A stretch of DNA of 64,000 nt from Dyadobacter frigoris (GTDB taxonomy: Bacteria > Bacteroidota > Bacteroidia > Cytophagales > Spirosomataceae). The notes below the pieces were generated by a model, which did no database searches, had not been told where the DNA came from, and saw only the letters and a program-made list of their open reading frames with translations. The DNA lies in NCBI RefSeq assembly GCF_005280585.1, contig NZ_SZVO01000010.1, positions 275,193 to 339,192 on the forward strand. Direction: 5' to 3'. The stretch's first letter is position 1; the number at the start of each line of letters is the position of its first letter. Below are positions 56,739 through 64,000 of the stretch, piece after piece. The position numbers and the translations under genes are program-made.

Positions 56739-56894
56739 AATGCCTACTGCTAATAAGAGTTTTGAAAAAAAAAGCCGGTTCCTCGGTTAATTGAACATTC
56801 TACCTCGTAGCAACTTTTGTGCTGGGTGAACAGTTTAGTGATTGGAATTCCGCTTATTCACCAAGCGCCAACCCGTTAGTAGCAACCTTATCAG
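56739..56894. other. Cassette-like intergenic element
   Basis: It begins CTACTGCTAATAAG and ends CCGTTAGTAGCAACC (CGTTAG at 56874-56879), with inner arms GCTGGGTGAA and TTCACCAAGC. The form resembles an integron attC or other cassette end, but no integrase is in the window. Confidence 0.4.
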
Positions 56895-57914
56895 ATGACC
56901 GGCAATATGGATAAAAAACGACCAATTGACATAAAGAGGGAATCAGGAGGACACGCAGAAATCGGTTCAGAAGAAGATGGAGCCATCATTGAATTGAAAA
57001 ATATTGGCGGACGCCTTTTAGTCATCAAAGAAAGGTCAATCTATGAAATGGTAATAGCAGACACTATTGACCCGGAAAGAACCAACATAAATCTTCCTAC
57101 AACAATCCATAAACTTATAATAGACAAAGGGACAGAATCAGAAACTGTTTCAAGGACGTTGTTAACAGCAATGACTTTATTCAGACCAGAATATATTTTA
57201 AACACTGTTGACTGTCCCAAATTAATCGGTTTGGCAATAGATTTACTTTCTGAAATTTCCATATTTGAAAAGGAAATTAAAGAATATCATATTGCCGAAA
57301 AAACTGCATCAGACGAATACGAAGAAAGAAGAAACCAAAACGTTTCGTATAAACTTCCATCTGTAATTAGTCTTGAATCAAAATGCAAAACAATATTTCA
57401 GAAAGCAGACCATATCGAACAAACTCTTATGGACATAATAGTTAAGTTCTACTCTAATCTTGGTTTGACAAAGCAATCTCATTTTCCAAATTTCCACGAA
57501 AAATTGAAAGAAAAATATGGAGAAGCCGACCCATTCGTAGAGTTCATTAATAAGACAGTTTACTTTATGCAAGTTATCCGAGAGTTAAGAAACGGATTTG
57601 ACCATAGACTTGAACACACAAAGGTTTGTGATTTTGAGTTGGAGACTGATGGAAATATTACTACCCCGACAATTGAGTTAAAGCACAAAAAAATAAAATT
57701 GAAAAGAACTTCGTTAGGCGGATTTTTAGATATTACAATAAAAAATATGCTTGACATTATTGAATTGACTTTTGCCCATTTGGCAGGTAAAAATGTTAAG
57801 ACAGGCGGTATGCCTTATCAAGTCAAACAAATTCCTAACGACAAAAGGCGATATAAATTTGTGAAATATAGTTTTTGGACACCAATTGGAGATGAAGGAT
57901 TTTATAACCAGTAA
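56895..57914 (+). CDS. Protein with HEPN-like motif, unknown function
   Basis: A 339 aa AT-rich orphan. The first 100 residues are beta-rich and hydrophilic. From 110 on it is helical; IRELRNGFDHRLEH carries Arg232-Asn-x3-His237, again an R-N-x3-H HEPN-like motif. MTGN at the start could be skipped in favour of a second ATG at 56907 (MDKKRPIDIK). Third HEPN-like protein within 4.3 kb; none is closely similar to the others in full sequence, so this is not a simple duplication. Confidence 0.6.
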   Translation: MTGNMDKKRPIDIKRESGGHAEIGSEEDGAIIELKNIGGRLLVIKERSIYEMVIADTIDPERTNINLPTTIHKLIIDKGTESETVSRTLLTAMTLFRPEYILNTVDCPKLIGLAIDLLSEISIFEKEIKEYHIAEKTASDEYEERRNQNVSYKLPSVISLESKCKTIFQKADHIEQTLMDIIVKFYSNLGLTKQSHFPNFHEKLKEKYGEADPFVEFINKTVYFMQVIRELRNGFDHRLEHTKVCDFELETDGNITTPTIELKHKKIKLKRTSLGGFLDITIKNMLDIIELTFAHLAGKNVKTGGMPYQVKQIPNDKRRYKFVKYSFWTPIGDEGFYNQ

Positions 57915-58218
57915 AAGAAATGCAGCCGCTAAAAGCGGCATGGAAATCAATAAATTACAAATCCAGGCGATAGCGGGGCTCGACGAATAACTATCGACGT
58001 TAGTTCTTAAATTTATCAAATATTTCAATCAGCAGCGGTTATGGCTTGATGCGGTGCTATTGATTAAGCCCTGTACATCAGCGGCAAGGCCATGGCGACA
58101 GATACCGACATAAAAAAAGACCGATCATTTCTGACAAGTCTTAATCATTTACTTGGTTACCTTATCCTGAGACAAGAGGCTTGACCAAGCATCACGTGGC
58201 AAATATAACAAAATTCCA
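57915..58218. other. Intergenic region
   Basis: 304 bp with a GCCGC-TAAAA-GCGGC hairpin near 57931-57945 and CGTTAG at 57998-58003. It marks the right end of the AT-rich run; no gene seen. Confidence 0.4.
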
Positions 58219-59865
58219 TCACCCATCCCCAATCCTCTCATCCACCATCCCCTGCGCCTCCGCCATAATCTGTTTCAAATGCGCCTCACTTTCAAAGCTT
58301 TCTGCGTAGATTTTATAGATTTCCTCGGTACCGGAAGGGCGTGCGGCGAACCAGCCGTTTTGGGTACTCACTTTCAGTCCGCCAATGGAGGCACCGTTGC
58401 CTGGAGCGTTGGTGATGATGGAAGTAATGTTTTCTCCTGCCAATTGTTTTTGATCAAACTGGTCTGCCGGGATTTTACCCAGTAACTGTTTTTGCGCAGT
58501 CGTTGCCACGGCTTCAATCCGGTCATACCAGGAAGTCCCGAGTGCACTGGTTAGTTCATCGTAAAGCGCACCAGGATCCTCTTTTGTAACGGCCATAATC
58601 TCCGCGGATAACAGCGCGGCAATCATCCCATCTTTGTCTGTGGTCCACACTTCCCCATTCATCCGGGCAAAGGAAGCCCCGGCACTTTCTTCACCGCAAA
58701 AACCAAGCGAGCCATCCAGTAGCCCATCCGCATACCATTTAAAACCAACCGGTACTTCGTAAACGCTTCTGCCGAGCCGTGCCGAAACGCGGTCGATCAT
58801 CTGGCTGCTTACCACCGTTTTACCCACCATAAATTTCGCTGGCCATTGCGGTCTGTGCTGAAAAAGATAGTCGACCATCACCGACAGATAATGGTTTGGG
58901 GGAATTAAACCTGCTTTTCTGGTCACGATACCATGCCGGTCGTAATCCGTGTCGCAGGCAACGGAAATGTCGAATTGATCTTTTAACCCGATCAGGTTTT
59001 GCATGGCGTATTCGGAGGACGGATCCATGCGTATCTGTCCGTCCCAATCCACAGGCATAAAAGCGAATGTCGGATCAGGCGTTTTGTTAAAAACAGTCAC
59101 GTTTAACCCATATCGTTCGGCAATCGGTTCCCAGTAATGCATACCGGCCCCACCCAGCGCATCAACGCCTATTTTTAAACCTGAATGGGCAATCGCCTCC
59201 ATGTCGATGATGTTGTCCAGATCGTTCACGTAGGTGTTCAGATAGTCGTACCGGTGTGTGGAAGATGTTTGCATTGCTTCGGCAAGTGGAATCCTTTTTA
59301 CCCCTTTCAGTTTGGCAAGAAGTATTTCGTTTGCCCTGTTTTCTATCCAGGTCGTTGCAGAACCTGGCGCTGGTCCGCCGGAAGGGGGATTGTATTTGAA
59401 TCCACCGTCGTCAGGCGGATTGTGCGACGGCGTTATGATGATTCCATCGGCAAAACCTGAACTTCGTCCTCTATTGTAAGTCAGGATGGCATGTGAAACG
59501 GCCGGCGTTGGCGTAAATTCATCGTCCTGAGAAATCATGATCTGTACGCCGTTTGCCGCCAAAACTTCCATGGCCGTAGCAAACGCCGGGACAGACAGGG
59601 CATGTGTATCCATACCTATAAACAAAGGACCATCCGTTTTTTGCTCCGCCCGAAATAGGCAAATAGCCTGACAAATAGCCAGAATATGCAATTCGTTGAA
59701 GGTGTTTTTCAAAGAAGTCCCGCGGTGCCCGGAAGTGCCGAAAACAACTTTCTCTTCCGGATTTTCAGCATTCGGAATTCCGGTATAATAAGCAGCAACA
59801 AGCCCTGGAATGCTGGCCAGCATCCAGGGCTCAGCTGGTTTTCCTGCAAACGAACTGATTTTCAA
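58219..59865 (-). CDS. pgm: Phosphoglucomutase
   Basis: Alpha-D-phosphohexomutase of 548 aa converting glucose 1-phosphate to glucose 6-phosphate, cytoplasmic. The catalytic phosphoserine is Ser147 in TPSHNPPDDGG. Metal-binding CDTDYDRHG and the phosphate loop RPSGTEEIYKIYAES are present; FGTSGHRG is at 42-49. Normal length for the bacterial pgm type. It would channel the product of the glycogen phosphorylase into glycolysis or the phosphoketolase route. It lies 34 bp after the SHOCT gene, at the end of a BON-SHOCT-pgm run. Confidence 0.95.
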   Translation of the reverse strand: MKISSFAGKPAEPWMLASIPGLVAAYYTGIPNAENPEEKVVFGTSGHRGTSLKNTFNELHILAICQAICLFRAEQKTDGPLFIGMDTHALSVPAFATAMEVLAANGVQIMISQDDEFTPTPAVSHAILTYNRGRSSGFADGIIITPSHNPPDDGGFKYNPPSGGPAPGSATTWIENRANEILLAKLKGVKRIPLAEAMQTSSTHRYDYLNTYVNDLDNIIDMEAIAHSGLKIGVDALGGAGMHYWEPIAERYGLNVTVFNKTPDPTFAFMPVDWDGQIRMDPSSEYAMQNLIGLKDQFDISVACDTDYDRHGIVTRKAGLIPPNHYLSVMVDYLFQHRPQWPAKFMVGKTVVSSQMIDRVSARLGRSVYEVPVGFKWYADGLLDGSLGFCGEESAGASFARMNGEVWTTDKDGMIAALLSAEIMAVTKEDPGALYDELTSALGTSWYDRIEAVATTAQKQLLGKIPADQFDQKQLAGENITSIITNAPGNGASIGGLKVSTQNGWFAARPSGTEEIYKIYAESFESEAHLKQIMAEAQGMVDERIGDG

Positions 59866-59899
59866 TTTGATGAAGTTTAACGTTGAGTAAAATCAAACT

Positions 59900-60124
59900 T
59901 TATTTGGCCAGGTCCTTCGTCAGGGTAGCTTTTGCTTCCTGATATTCCGCGTTCGTTATTTTACCCGCTGCAAACCTCTTTTGCAGAATATCCAGCGGAG
60001 AGTCCGGTCTTCTTCTTTGGCCGGGAATGTTGTAAGGTGTAGCAAATATCCAAAATAACATGACCATCCAGATAATCCACCAAAACATGTGCATTCCCCA
60101 GAAACTATATCCATTGTACATCAT
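59900..60124 (-). CDS. Small SHOCT-domain membrane protein
   Basis: A 74 aa protein with a membrane helix at about 10-30 (FWWIIWMVMLFWIFATPY) and a C-terminal SHOCT domain (PLDILQKRFAAGKITNAEYQEAKATL, cut to its core DILQKRFAAGKI). SHOCT domains mediate oligomerisation. Common in stress operons of Bacteroidota. Between the BON protein and pgm, on the same strand. Confidence 0.85.
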   Translation of the reverse strand: MMYNGYSFWGMHMFWWIIWMVMLFWIFATPYNIPGQRRRPDSPLDILQKRFAAGKITNAEYQEAKATLTKDLAK

Positions 60125-60196
60125 AATGCTTATATTAATTGGTTAAACCCTCTCAATTTTCGAAACGGAAAGGTTTTACCCTTCCGTTTACATTTT

Positions 60197-60871
60197 TCAA
60201 TCAACAAGTGAATAAGCATATTCCACAAGCAGTTCATTGTCAACGCTCACTACGCCGGGCGCATTCCAGGCGATACGGCCCGCTTCCTCTTTCTGATACC
60301 AGGAATCCACCGTGCCGGTTAAGGTTACCTTCGTACCGACAACTTTTACATGAATATTCTGTTTGCTGATGGACCAGTTGCGCCCCAATGCGCTTTCGAT
60401 TCCCATTTTCTCAATCTCGTCGTGTACTTCCGTATTGATGGTGATCAGGTTCGATATGCCTTTTATGCCTGCAAGTTTTTTGATCAGCCTTTCAGCAGCT
60501 TCGCGCTGATAATTCCACTCCACTGCCCCTTCGAGCGTAATCCAGCCATTTTCGACTTTTACCTTCACTTTGTCGTTGGGAATTTCCCAGTTCCATTTGT
60601 AAGCGTTCAGTACCTCATTGGCCAGATCGTTATCGTCGCGGTGCAACAGGTTGCTGTATGTTTTGATCTCAATTTGTTCAACCACAACTTTTACGCCGGC
60701 TACTGTTTTAGCGGCAGCTTCTGCCTCTGATTTTTTGGCATAACTGTCCACTGTTCCCGACAGCGTGATAACACCATCTTTGGCGGTAACGCCTATTTCA
60801 GCCGCTTTCAATAAGGGTTCCCATTTGATCGCATCCTGCACATCTTTCTGCAATTCTTCGTTGGTTTTCAT
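60197..60871 (-). CDS. Triple BON-domain protein
   Basis: A 224 aa protein with three BON domains at about 3-68, 78-143 and 150-215; each has the VxxGWVTLxGxV motif (for example GVITLSGTVDSY, GWITLEGAVEWNY, KVTLTGTVDSW). No signal peptide, so it is cytoplasmic, unlike OsmY. BON domains bind phospholipids or other small ligands; the protein is probably stress-linked. It heads the BON-SHOCT-pgm unit and has a Crp-like promoter 40-100 bp upstream. Confidence 0.9.
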   Translation of the reverse strand: MKTNEELQKDVQDAIKWEPLLKAAEIGVTAKDGVITLSGTVDSYAKKSEAEAAAKTVAGVKVVVEQIEIKTYSNLLHRDDNDLANEVLNAYKWNWEIPNDKVKVKVENGWITLEGAVEWNYQREAAERLIKKLAGIKGISNLITINTEVHDEIEKMGIESALGRNWSISKQNIHVKVVGTKVTLTGTVDSWYQKEEAGRIAWNAPGVVSVDNELLVEYAYSLVD

Positions 60872-60909
60872 ACTATTTGTAGTTATAGTTAATGCTGTTA
60901 TTGCTGTGG

Positions 60910-60972
60910 TAAAGGTCAGTAAATGCTTGGCCGATAACTTACATACTATCGGCTGAGAGTTGTATCAATCAC
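60910..60972 (-). promoter_or_regulatory. Crp-like operator and -7 element of the BON-SHOCT-pgm unit
   Basis: On the minus strand GTGATTGATACAAC (60972-60959) lies 56 bp before the conserved A of GACCTTTA (60917-60910). The predicted leader to the BON gene is about 35 nt. Confidence 0.6.
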
Positions 60973-61664
60973 AGTTTTCAGTGCGTCTTTTGTGGATTTT
61001 CCCGCTGCTACTCCAAGGATTTGATTTCTGGTTCTTCCCATTTAATTTCCTGACGGACGAGCGCAAACAAACTCCTGTAAATATTGGCTACCCATACCAG
61101 TGAAAATCCTGCTATCGGATAATCCTTCCAGTCCGTCATTAATAAATGATAATCCCTGAAAAAAATCAGCTTCGGTCGGGACTTGAACTACCTGAAGGCA
61201 AAAAAGGTATATTGATTGAAAAATCAATGCCGTAATCATAGTGGTGATTCACTGTGCAGAAGAATTGCCTGTCACTAATTACTGAGATTACATCATTAAA
61301 AAACCGGAGATGACTACACATATTTTCCCAAAACTTTTTCAGAACTAAAAGGGATTAACATTCTACAATCTATTATTCTTCACAAAATTGAACAGGTAAA
61401 AGAACTGTTGCTGTACGAAGAGCCTAACTTAACCGAAATTGCATGCAGGCTATAATATAGCAGCGTATCAGATATGCCGAACCAGTTCAAAAATTACCAG
61501 TCTGTCTCGCTCCTAATTCAAAAAGCTTAAAATCCAACGAATTGAAAATATGTAAAATATGTAAGTTCTTGCTGAACTTGTGTAAAGTTTAAAGTCGGTG
61601 ATTAAGGCATCTTTGTAACTCTGGAATAATATTCTAACAACCTATTTTAGCCAGATTCTAAACC
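60973..61664. other. Region between the two BON genes
   Basis: About 690 bp without an intact gene. It holds the AraC remnant at 61281-61530. Otherwise AT-rich sequence with no convincing frame. Confidence 0.4.
61281..61530 (+). pseudogene. Remnant of an AraC-type DNA-binding domain
   Basis: Around 61330-61530 one frame reads FSELKGIN, ILHKIEQVKELLLYEE, NLTEIACRL, a TAA stop, then YSSVSDMPNQFKNYQS. This is the familiar AraC HTH of Bacteroidota (LSEIAYRLGYSSVAHLSNQFK). A frameshift near 61325 joins it to DYIIKKPEMTTHIF upstream. No intact start or N-terminal domain is left. Confidence 0.65.
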
Positions 61665-61946
61665 ATGAAAAATATCCAAAAACCCGAGGAACCCAAGTAT
61701 GATCCCGAGGCTGCCAGATTTGAAACAGATAAAAATCTTAGAGAAAAAGTTATGGCCGCCTTGCAGGCCAATTCATTGATTAACGCATCAGCGATAAGGG
61801 TTCGCGTGACTGACCGAATTGTATTCTTAGAAGGAATGGTACACAGGCAAAAAGAGAGAATTGCGGCTAAACAATGTATCAAAGACATCTTCGGCATCAG
61901 GTCAGTCATCAACTACTTAACTTACCACACCGATTACACTGAATAG
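61665..61946 (+). CDS. Small single BON-domain protein
   Basis: A 93 aa cytoplasmic protein with one BON domain (about 22-90: NLREKVMAALQANSLINA, then IRVRVTDRIVFLEGMV and RIAAKQCIKDIFGIRSVIN). Plus-strand, facing away from the triple-BON protein, with no Crp-like site upstream. Probably binds a small ligand or lipid; role unknown. Confidence 0.8.
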   Translation: MKNIQKPEEPKYDPEAARFETDKNLREKVMAALQANSLINASAIRVRVTDRIVFLEGMVHRQKERIAAKQCIKDIFGIRSVINYLTYHTDYTE

Positions 61947-62083
61947 CAGCTTTGCACACAATCACTCCGAAATTAAAGCAATAATAGCCTGATAAAATAA
62001 AATGAGGAATTCAATATTGAATATTTTATCCGGACCAGCAACCGCAATAAGGAACAAAATACCTTTAAGCTATTCGATTTTTT

Positions 62084-62314
62084 TTGATTGAGTGCAGTGA
62101 GTTACAAAGCCCAAATGAACATGAAAGGCATTTTGTAAGGTTAAAAGACAAGCCACCACGAAATATTGTAGCTGGAGATCCCGTTTCCGAGGCTTTTGAT
62201 ACCCACGATATCGCAAAACTAATCTTTCATACATTAATCGCAATTGGCATAGTGTTTGAGCCCTACATCGGTATGGATGTTACCGTACAAAGTTTTCCAC
62301 ACTCCGCATTTTAG
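62084..62314 (+). CDS. Hypothetical small open frame, 76 aa
   Basis: A doubtful gene with a TTG start. No recognised domain. It may be a remnant of a longer gene, since it opens abruptly with a charged segment (NEHERHFVRLKDKPPRNIV). The next gene, a lipoprotein, follows 27 bp later. Confidence 0.2.
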   Translation: MIECSELQSPNEHERHFVRLKDKPPRNIVAGDPVSEAFDTHDIAKLIFHTLIAIGIVFEPYIGMDVTVQSFPHSAF

Positions 62315-62341
62315 AAATTACAGTACAACAAACTCTTGTTA

Positions 62342-62776
62342 ATGATGAAAAAACAAAACGCTTTATTCCGAAACATTCTTTCAATTCAGATAATATTTTG
62401 CCTTCTAATTGGATTTAGTTCCTGCTCAAAAAAACTTACGTTTTCCGATTCTGCAATTGTGCCCGCTGCCGAGGGATCAGTAAAGTATAAAAAAGATAAA
62501 AATGATAATTATGCCATTAATTTATCAATAAAACACTTGTCGGCACCTGAAAGACTGGTAGAATCCAGAAACACCTACGTTTTATGGGCAAATACTGAGA
62601 ATAATGGAATCAAGAATCTTGGTCAGTTGAAAAGTTCTTCTGGTCTTTTTTCGAAAGCTCTTAAAAGTGAATTAAAGACGGCAACGCCCTTTGAGCCGAA
62701 AAGTTTTTTCATTACTGCTGAGAATAAGGCAGATATAAGCTATCCAGATGGCCAGGTGGTTCTCAAAACTAAATAA
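62342..62776 (+). CDS. Hypothetical lipoprotein
   Basis: A small lipoprotein of about 144 aa. The signal peptide ends in the lipobox FSSC. The rest is mixed, with a likely beta-rich part (YAINLSIKHLSAPERL, TYVLWANTENNGIKNLGQL, KSFFITAENKADIS), as in anti-sigma-like or DUF-type small periplasmic proteins. Start at 62342 or 62345; an upstream TTG is less likely. Function unknown. Confidence 0.7.
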   Translation: MMKKQNALFRNILSIQIIFCLLIGFSSCSKKLTFSDSAIVPAAEGSVKYKKDKNDNYAINLSIKHLSAPERLVESRNTYVLWANTENNGIKNLGQLKSSSGLFSKALKSELKTATPFEPKSFFITAENKADISYPDGQVVLKTK

Positions 62777-62884
62777 TCAAATTTTAAAAAACATACTGAA
62801 ATTTTCGCCCTGGGTAAGCTTTCTAAGAACGCGCCATTAACAATAGTTAACAGTTTTAAAAATGGCGTTTGAGCCAAAAATCAC

Positions 62885-62892
62885 TATATTTG
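62885..62892 (+). promoter_or_regulatory. Possible -7 promoter element
   Basis: TATATTTG is a perfect match to the Bacteroidota -7 consensus TAnnTTTG, 100 bp before the small open frame at 62993. No clear -33 TTTG element at the usual spacing. Confidence 0.35.
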
Positions 62893-62992
62893 AGTCAATA
62901 GCCGTGTTTATGCACCTGCTTTTTGTGCCTAAACATCTTCATAAACGCTTACTCAGGTCTGGATTTTCAAGAAAAATGATATAACCAAAATT

Positions 62993-63409
62993 ATGAAAAA
63001 ATTAACCTTTGTATTGTTATTATCCCTCTTATGCTTTTCGGCAGCTTCTCTTTTTGAGAAGCAGTTAGTAAGGCATCGCACAGGGCATGTAACAATTCTT
63101 AGGTTTTCACCATACCAGGAAAAAACAGTTTTAAGACTTTTAAACAGTATTAAGTTAAAAAGGGCTAAGCATCCCAAGACCATCATTCGCATTGATATTC
63201 CCAAATGGAAGGAAAACTTATGCCGTTTGCTTCGTCACCGTCATTCTACTTATACGACTCACAGCGTTTTCTATGCAATCAATTCGAAGGTTGCTGAATT
63301 GACTTTCCAAAACCGGGTTTCGCAGACGTTACATATTTCCAATCAGATTTACAATAAGATTATTAGTCCGGGTTATTACAATTTCCTGTATCGCCTCTGC
63401 CCGTTCTAG
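62993..63409 (+). CDS. Hypothetical exported protein, 138 aa
   Basis: An unrecognised protein with a hydrophobic N-terminal helix (KKLTFVLLLSLLCFSAASLF) suited to export, then a basic, helix-rich part. No domain recognised. A -7 element lies upstream. Whether it is expressed is uncertain; the reading frame is the longest here. Confidence 0.35.
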   Translation: MKKLTFVLLLSLLCFSAASLFEKQLVRHRTGHVTILRFSPYQEKTVLRLLNSIKLKRAKHPKTIIRIDIPKWKENLCRLLRHRHSTYTTHSVFYAINSKVAELTFQNRVSQTLHISNQIYNKIISPGYYNFLYRLCPF

Positions 63410-63584
63410 GCTTTCTCCTCATTTCACTTCGCTTCAAGCCCGAGATTTCAATCTTTTTCAACGCGCATCCCGTGTAGAATGAGTTTTTGTTTTCGCATTA
63501 AAATCAGCGTGGCTTATTGCCTTGTTCTAATGTGGCTGTAGCCAACTATCTAGCTATTTTCCCCTTTTTTAAAACCAACTTATT

Positions 63585-64000
63585 ATGAAAAAATATAGTT
63601 TGGCACTTTCCTGTGCCCTGACTCTGCTTTTCGCAGGCTGTCAAACACAAAGCAAGGACACATCCGAAATTGGTGCCGATATACCTACCATTCCAGTTGT
63701 TGAATTAAAAACACAGAAAACAGAATTTCACCGAAAATACGTAGGTGACATACAAGCTGTGAAAAACGTAGAAATTTACGCCCGTGTTAAAGGATATCTG
63801 GAAGAAGTGTATGTTGATGAAGGAAAAGAAGTAAAAAAAGGTCAAATACTTTTCCGGATTAACAGTGAAGAATATGCCGCAGAACTGGCTAAGGCAAATG
63901 CAAGTTTACAAAGTGCCATAGCCGATGCAAAAGGTGCAGAACTTGAAATGGGGCGGGTGAAAATGCTGGTAGAAAAAAATGTAGTTTCTAAAACAGAACT
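63585..64000 (+). CDS. RND membrane-fusion lipoprotein, cut at the window edge
   Basis: First 138 residues of an AcrA/MexA-type adaptor. The signal peptide has a lipobox (LLFAGC). The lipoyl half reads YVGDIQAVKNVEIYARVKGYLEEV, then DEGKEVKKGQILFRINSEEY, followed by the start of the helical hairpin; RKYVGDIQAVKNVEIYARV is the classical AcrA start, cut to its core. The gene continues beyond the window, where the RND and TolC genes would be expected. It is a second efflux system, unlike that at 11-17 kb. Confidence 0.9.
   Translation, partial: MKKYSLALSCALTLLFAGCQTQSKDTSEIGADIPTIPVVELKTQKTEFHRKYVGDIQAVKNVEIYARVKGYLEEVYVDEGKEVKKGQILFRINSEEYAAELAKANASLQSAIADAKGAELEMGRVKMLVEKNVVSKTE

Noticed and set aside
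61244..61257. GTGAT at 61244 before the small BON gene
   Set aside because: The second half-site is absent and no -7-like box lies 37 or 56-57 bp away.
1..64000. CRISPR arrays, insertion sequences, integrases or rRNA genes
   Set aside because: No repeat-spacer pattern, transposase, integrase or rRNA sequence was seen.

Overview
The window looks like chromosome from a member of the Bacteroidota, most likely a Cytophagales relative of Dyadobacter or Spirosoma. This rests on gene content and on promoters with a TAnnTTTG-like -7 element and no obvious Shine-Dalgarno sequences; no 16S rRNA or other taxonomic marker is present. There is no complete mobile element, CRISPR array or rRNA operon.

Layout. 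0.2-2.7 kb: a small orphan gene, a lipoprotein serine hydrolase and two small periplasmic proteins. 2.9-4.7 kb: a LytS/LytTR-type kinase and regulator. 4.7-8.7 kb: a redox/sulfur block with a TlpA-like thioredoxin, DUF2892 protein, rhodanese, persulfide-dioxygenase-like MBL-rhodanese fusion, a decayed TauE/SafE exporter and a Crp/Fnr regulator. 8.9-16.9 kb: an OmpR-type two-component pair followed by a complete RND efflux system in the order TolC, RND, MFP. 17-25 kb: accessory genes (DUF202, PAS kinase, AraC regulator, spondin-domain lipoprotein, peroxiredoxin), a tRNA 3'-end scar and two pseudogenes. 25.2-49.4 kb: a dense energy/stress block with a CopB-type ATPase, two PRC-barrel proteins, a baeRF3-like protein, a ribosome-hibernation-like protein, a YihY/BrkB membrane protein, a complete N-type ATPase operon (atpDCQRBEFAG), phosphoketolase, alpha-glucan phosphorylase, PPK2, class I aldolase and a HAD hydrolase. 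49.4-58 kb: an accessory region with a DUF6134-like gene and its decayed duplicate, an AhpD-like/DUF1348/AraC trio, then an AT-rich run of four orphan genes. Three of these carry HEPN-type R-N-x3-H motifs and the fourth is an Mrr-like nuclease. A strange tRNA-like sequence also lies here. 58.2-62 kb: phosphoglucomutase, SHOCT protein and BON-domain proteins. The end holds small orphan genes and the start of a second RND membrane-fusion protein.

Main result. Eight 14-bp Crp/Fnr-like sites of the form GTGAT-N4-RYMAC (one oriented GTGAC-N4-ATCAC) lie upstream of operons here at near-constant distances from a -7-like element. The distance is 37 bp for the crp gene itself and the sulfur operon. 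It is 56-57 bp for copB, prc-baeRF3-hpf, the N-ATPase operon, ppk2-glgP-xfp, the aldolase-HAD operon and the BON-SHOCT-pgm operon. This matches the classical -41.5 and -61.5 activator geometries. It ties the block into one inferred regulon that would shift the cell to substrate-level phosphorylation (glycogen and polyphosphate use, phosphoketolase acetyl-phosphate), an alternative rotary ATPase, copper export and ribosome protection. Low oxygen or respiratory failure is the likely trigger, and the Crp/Fnr protein at 8.1 kb (or a paralogue) the likely regulator. The second candidate for something new is the AT-rich HEPN/Mrr cluster at 53.7-57.9 kb, which looks like an uncharacterised defence or toxin cassette region.
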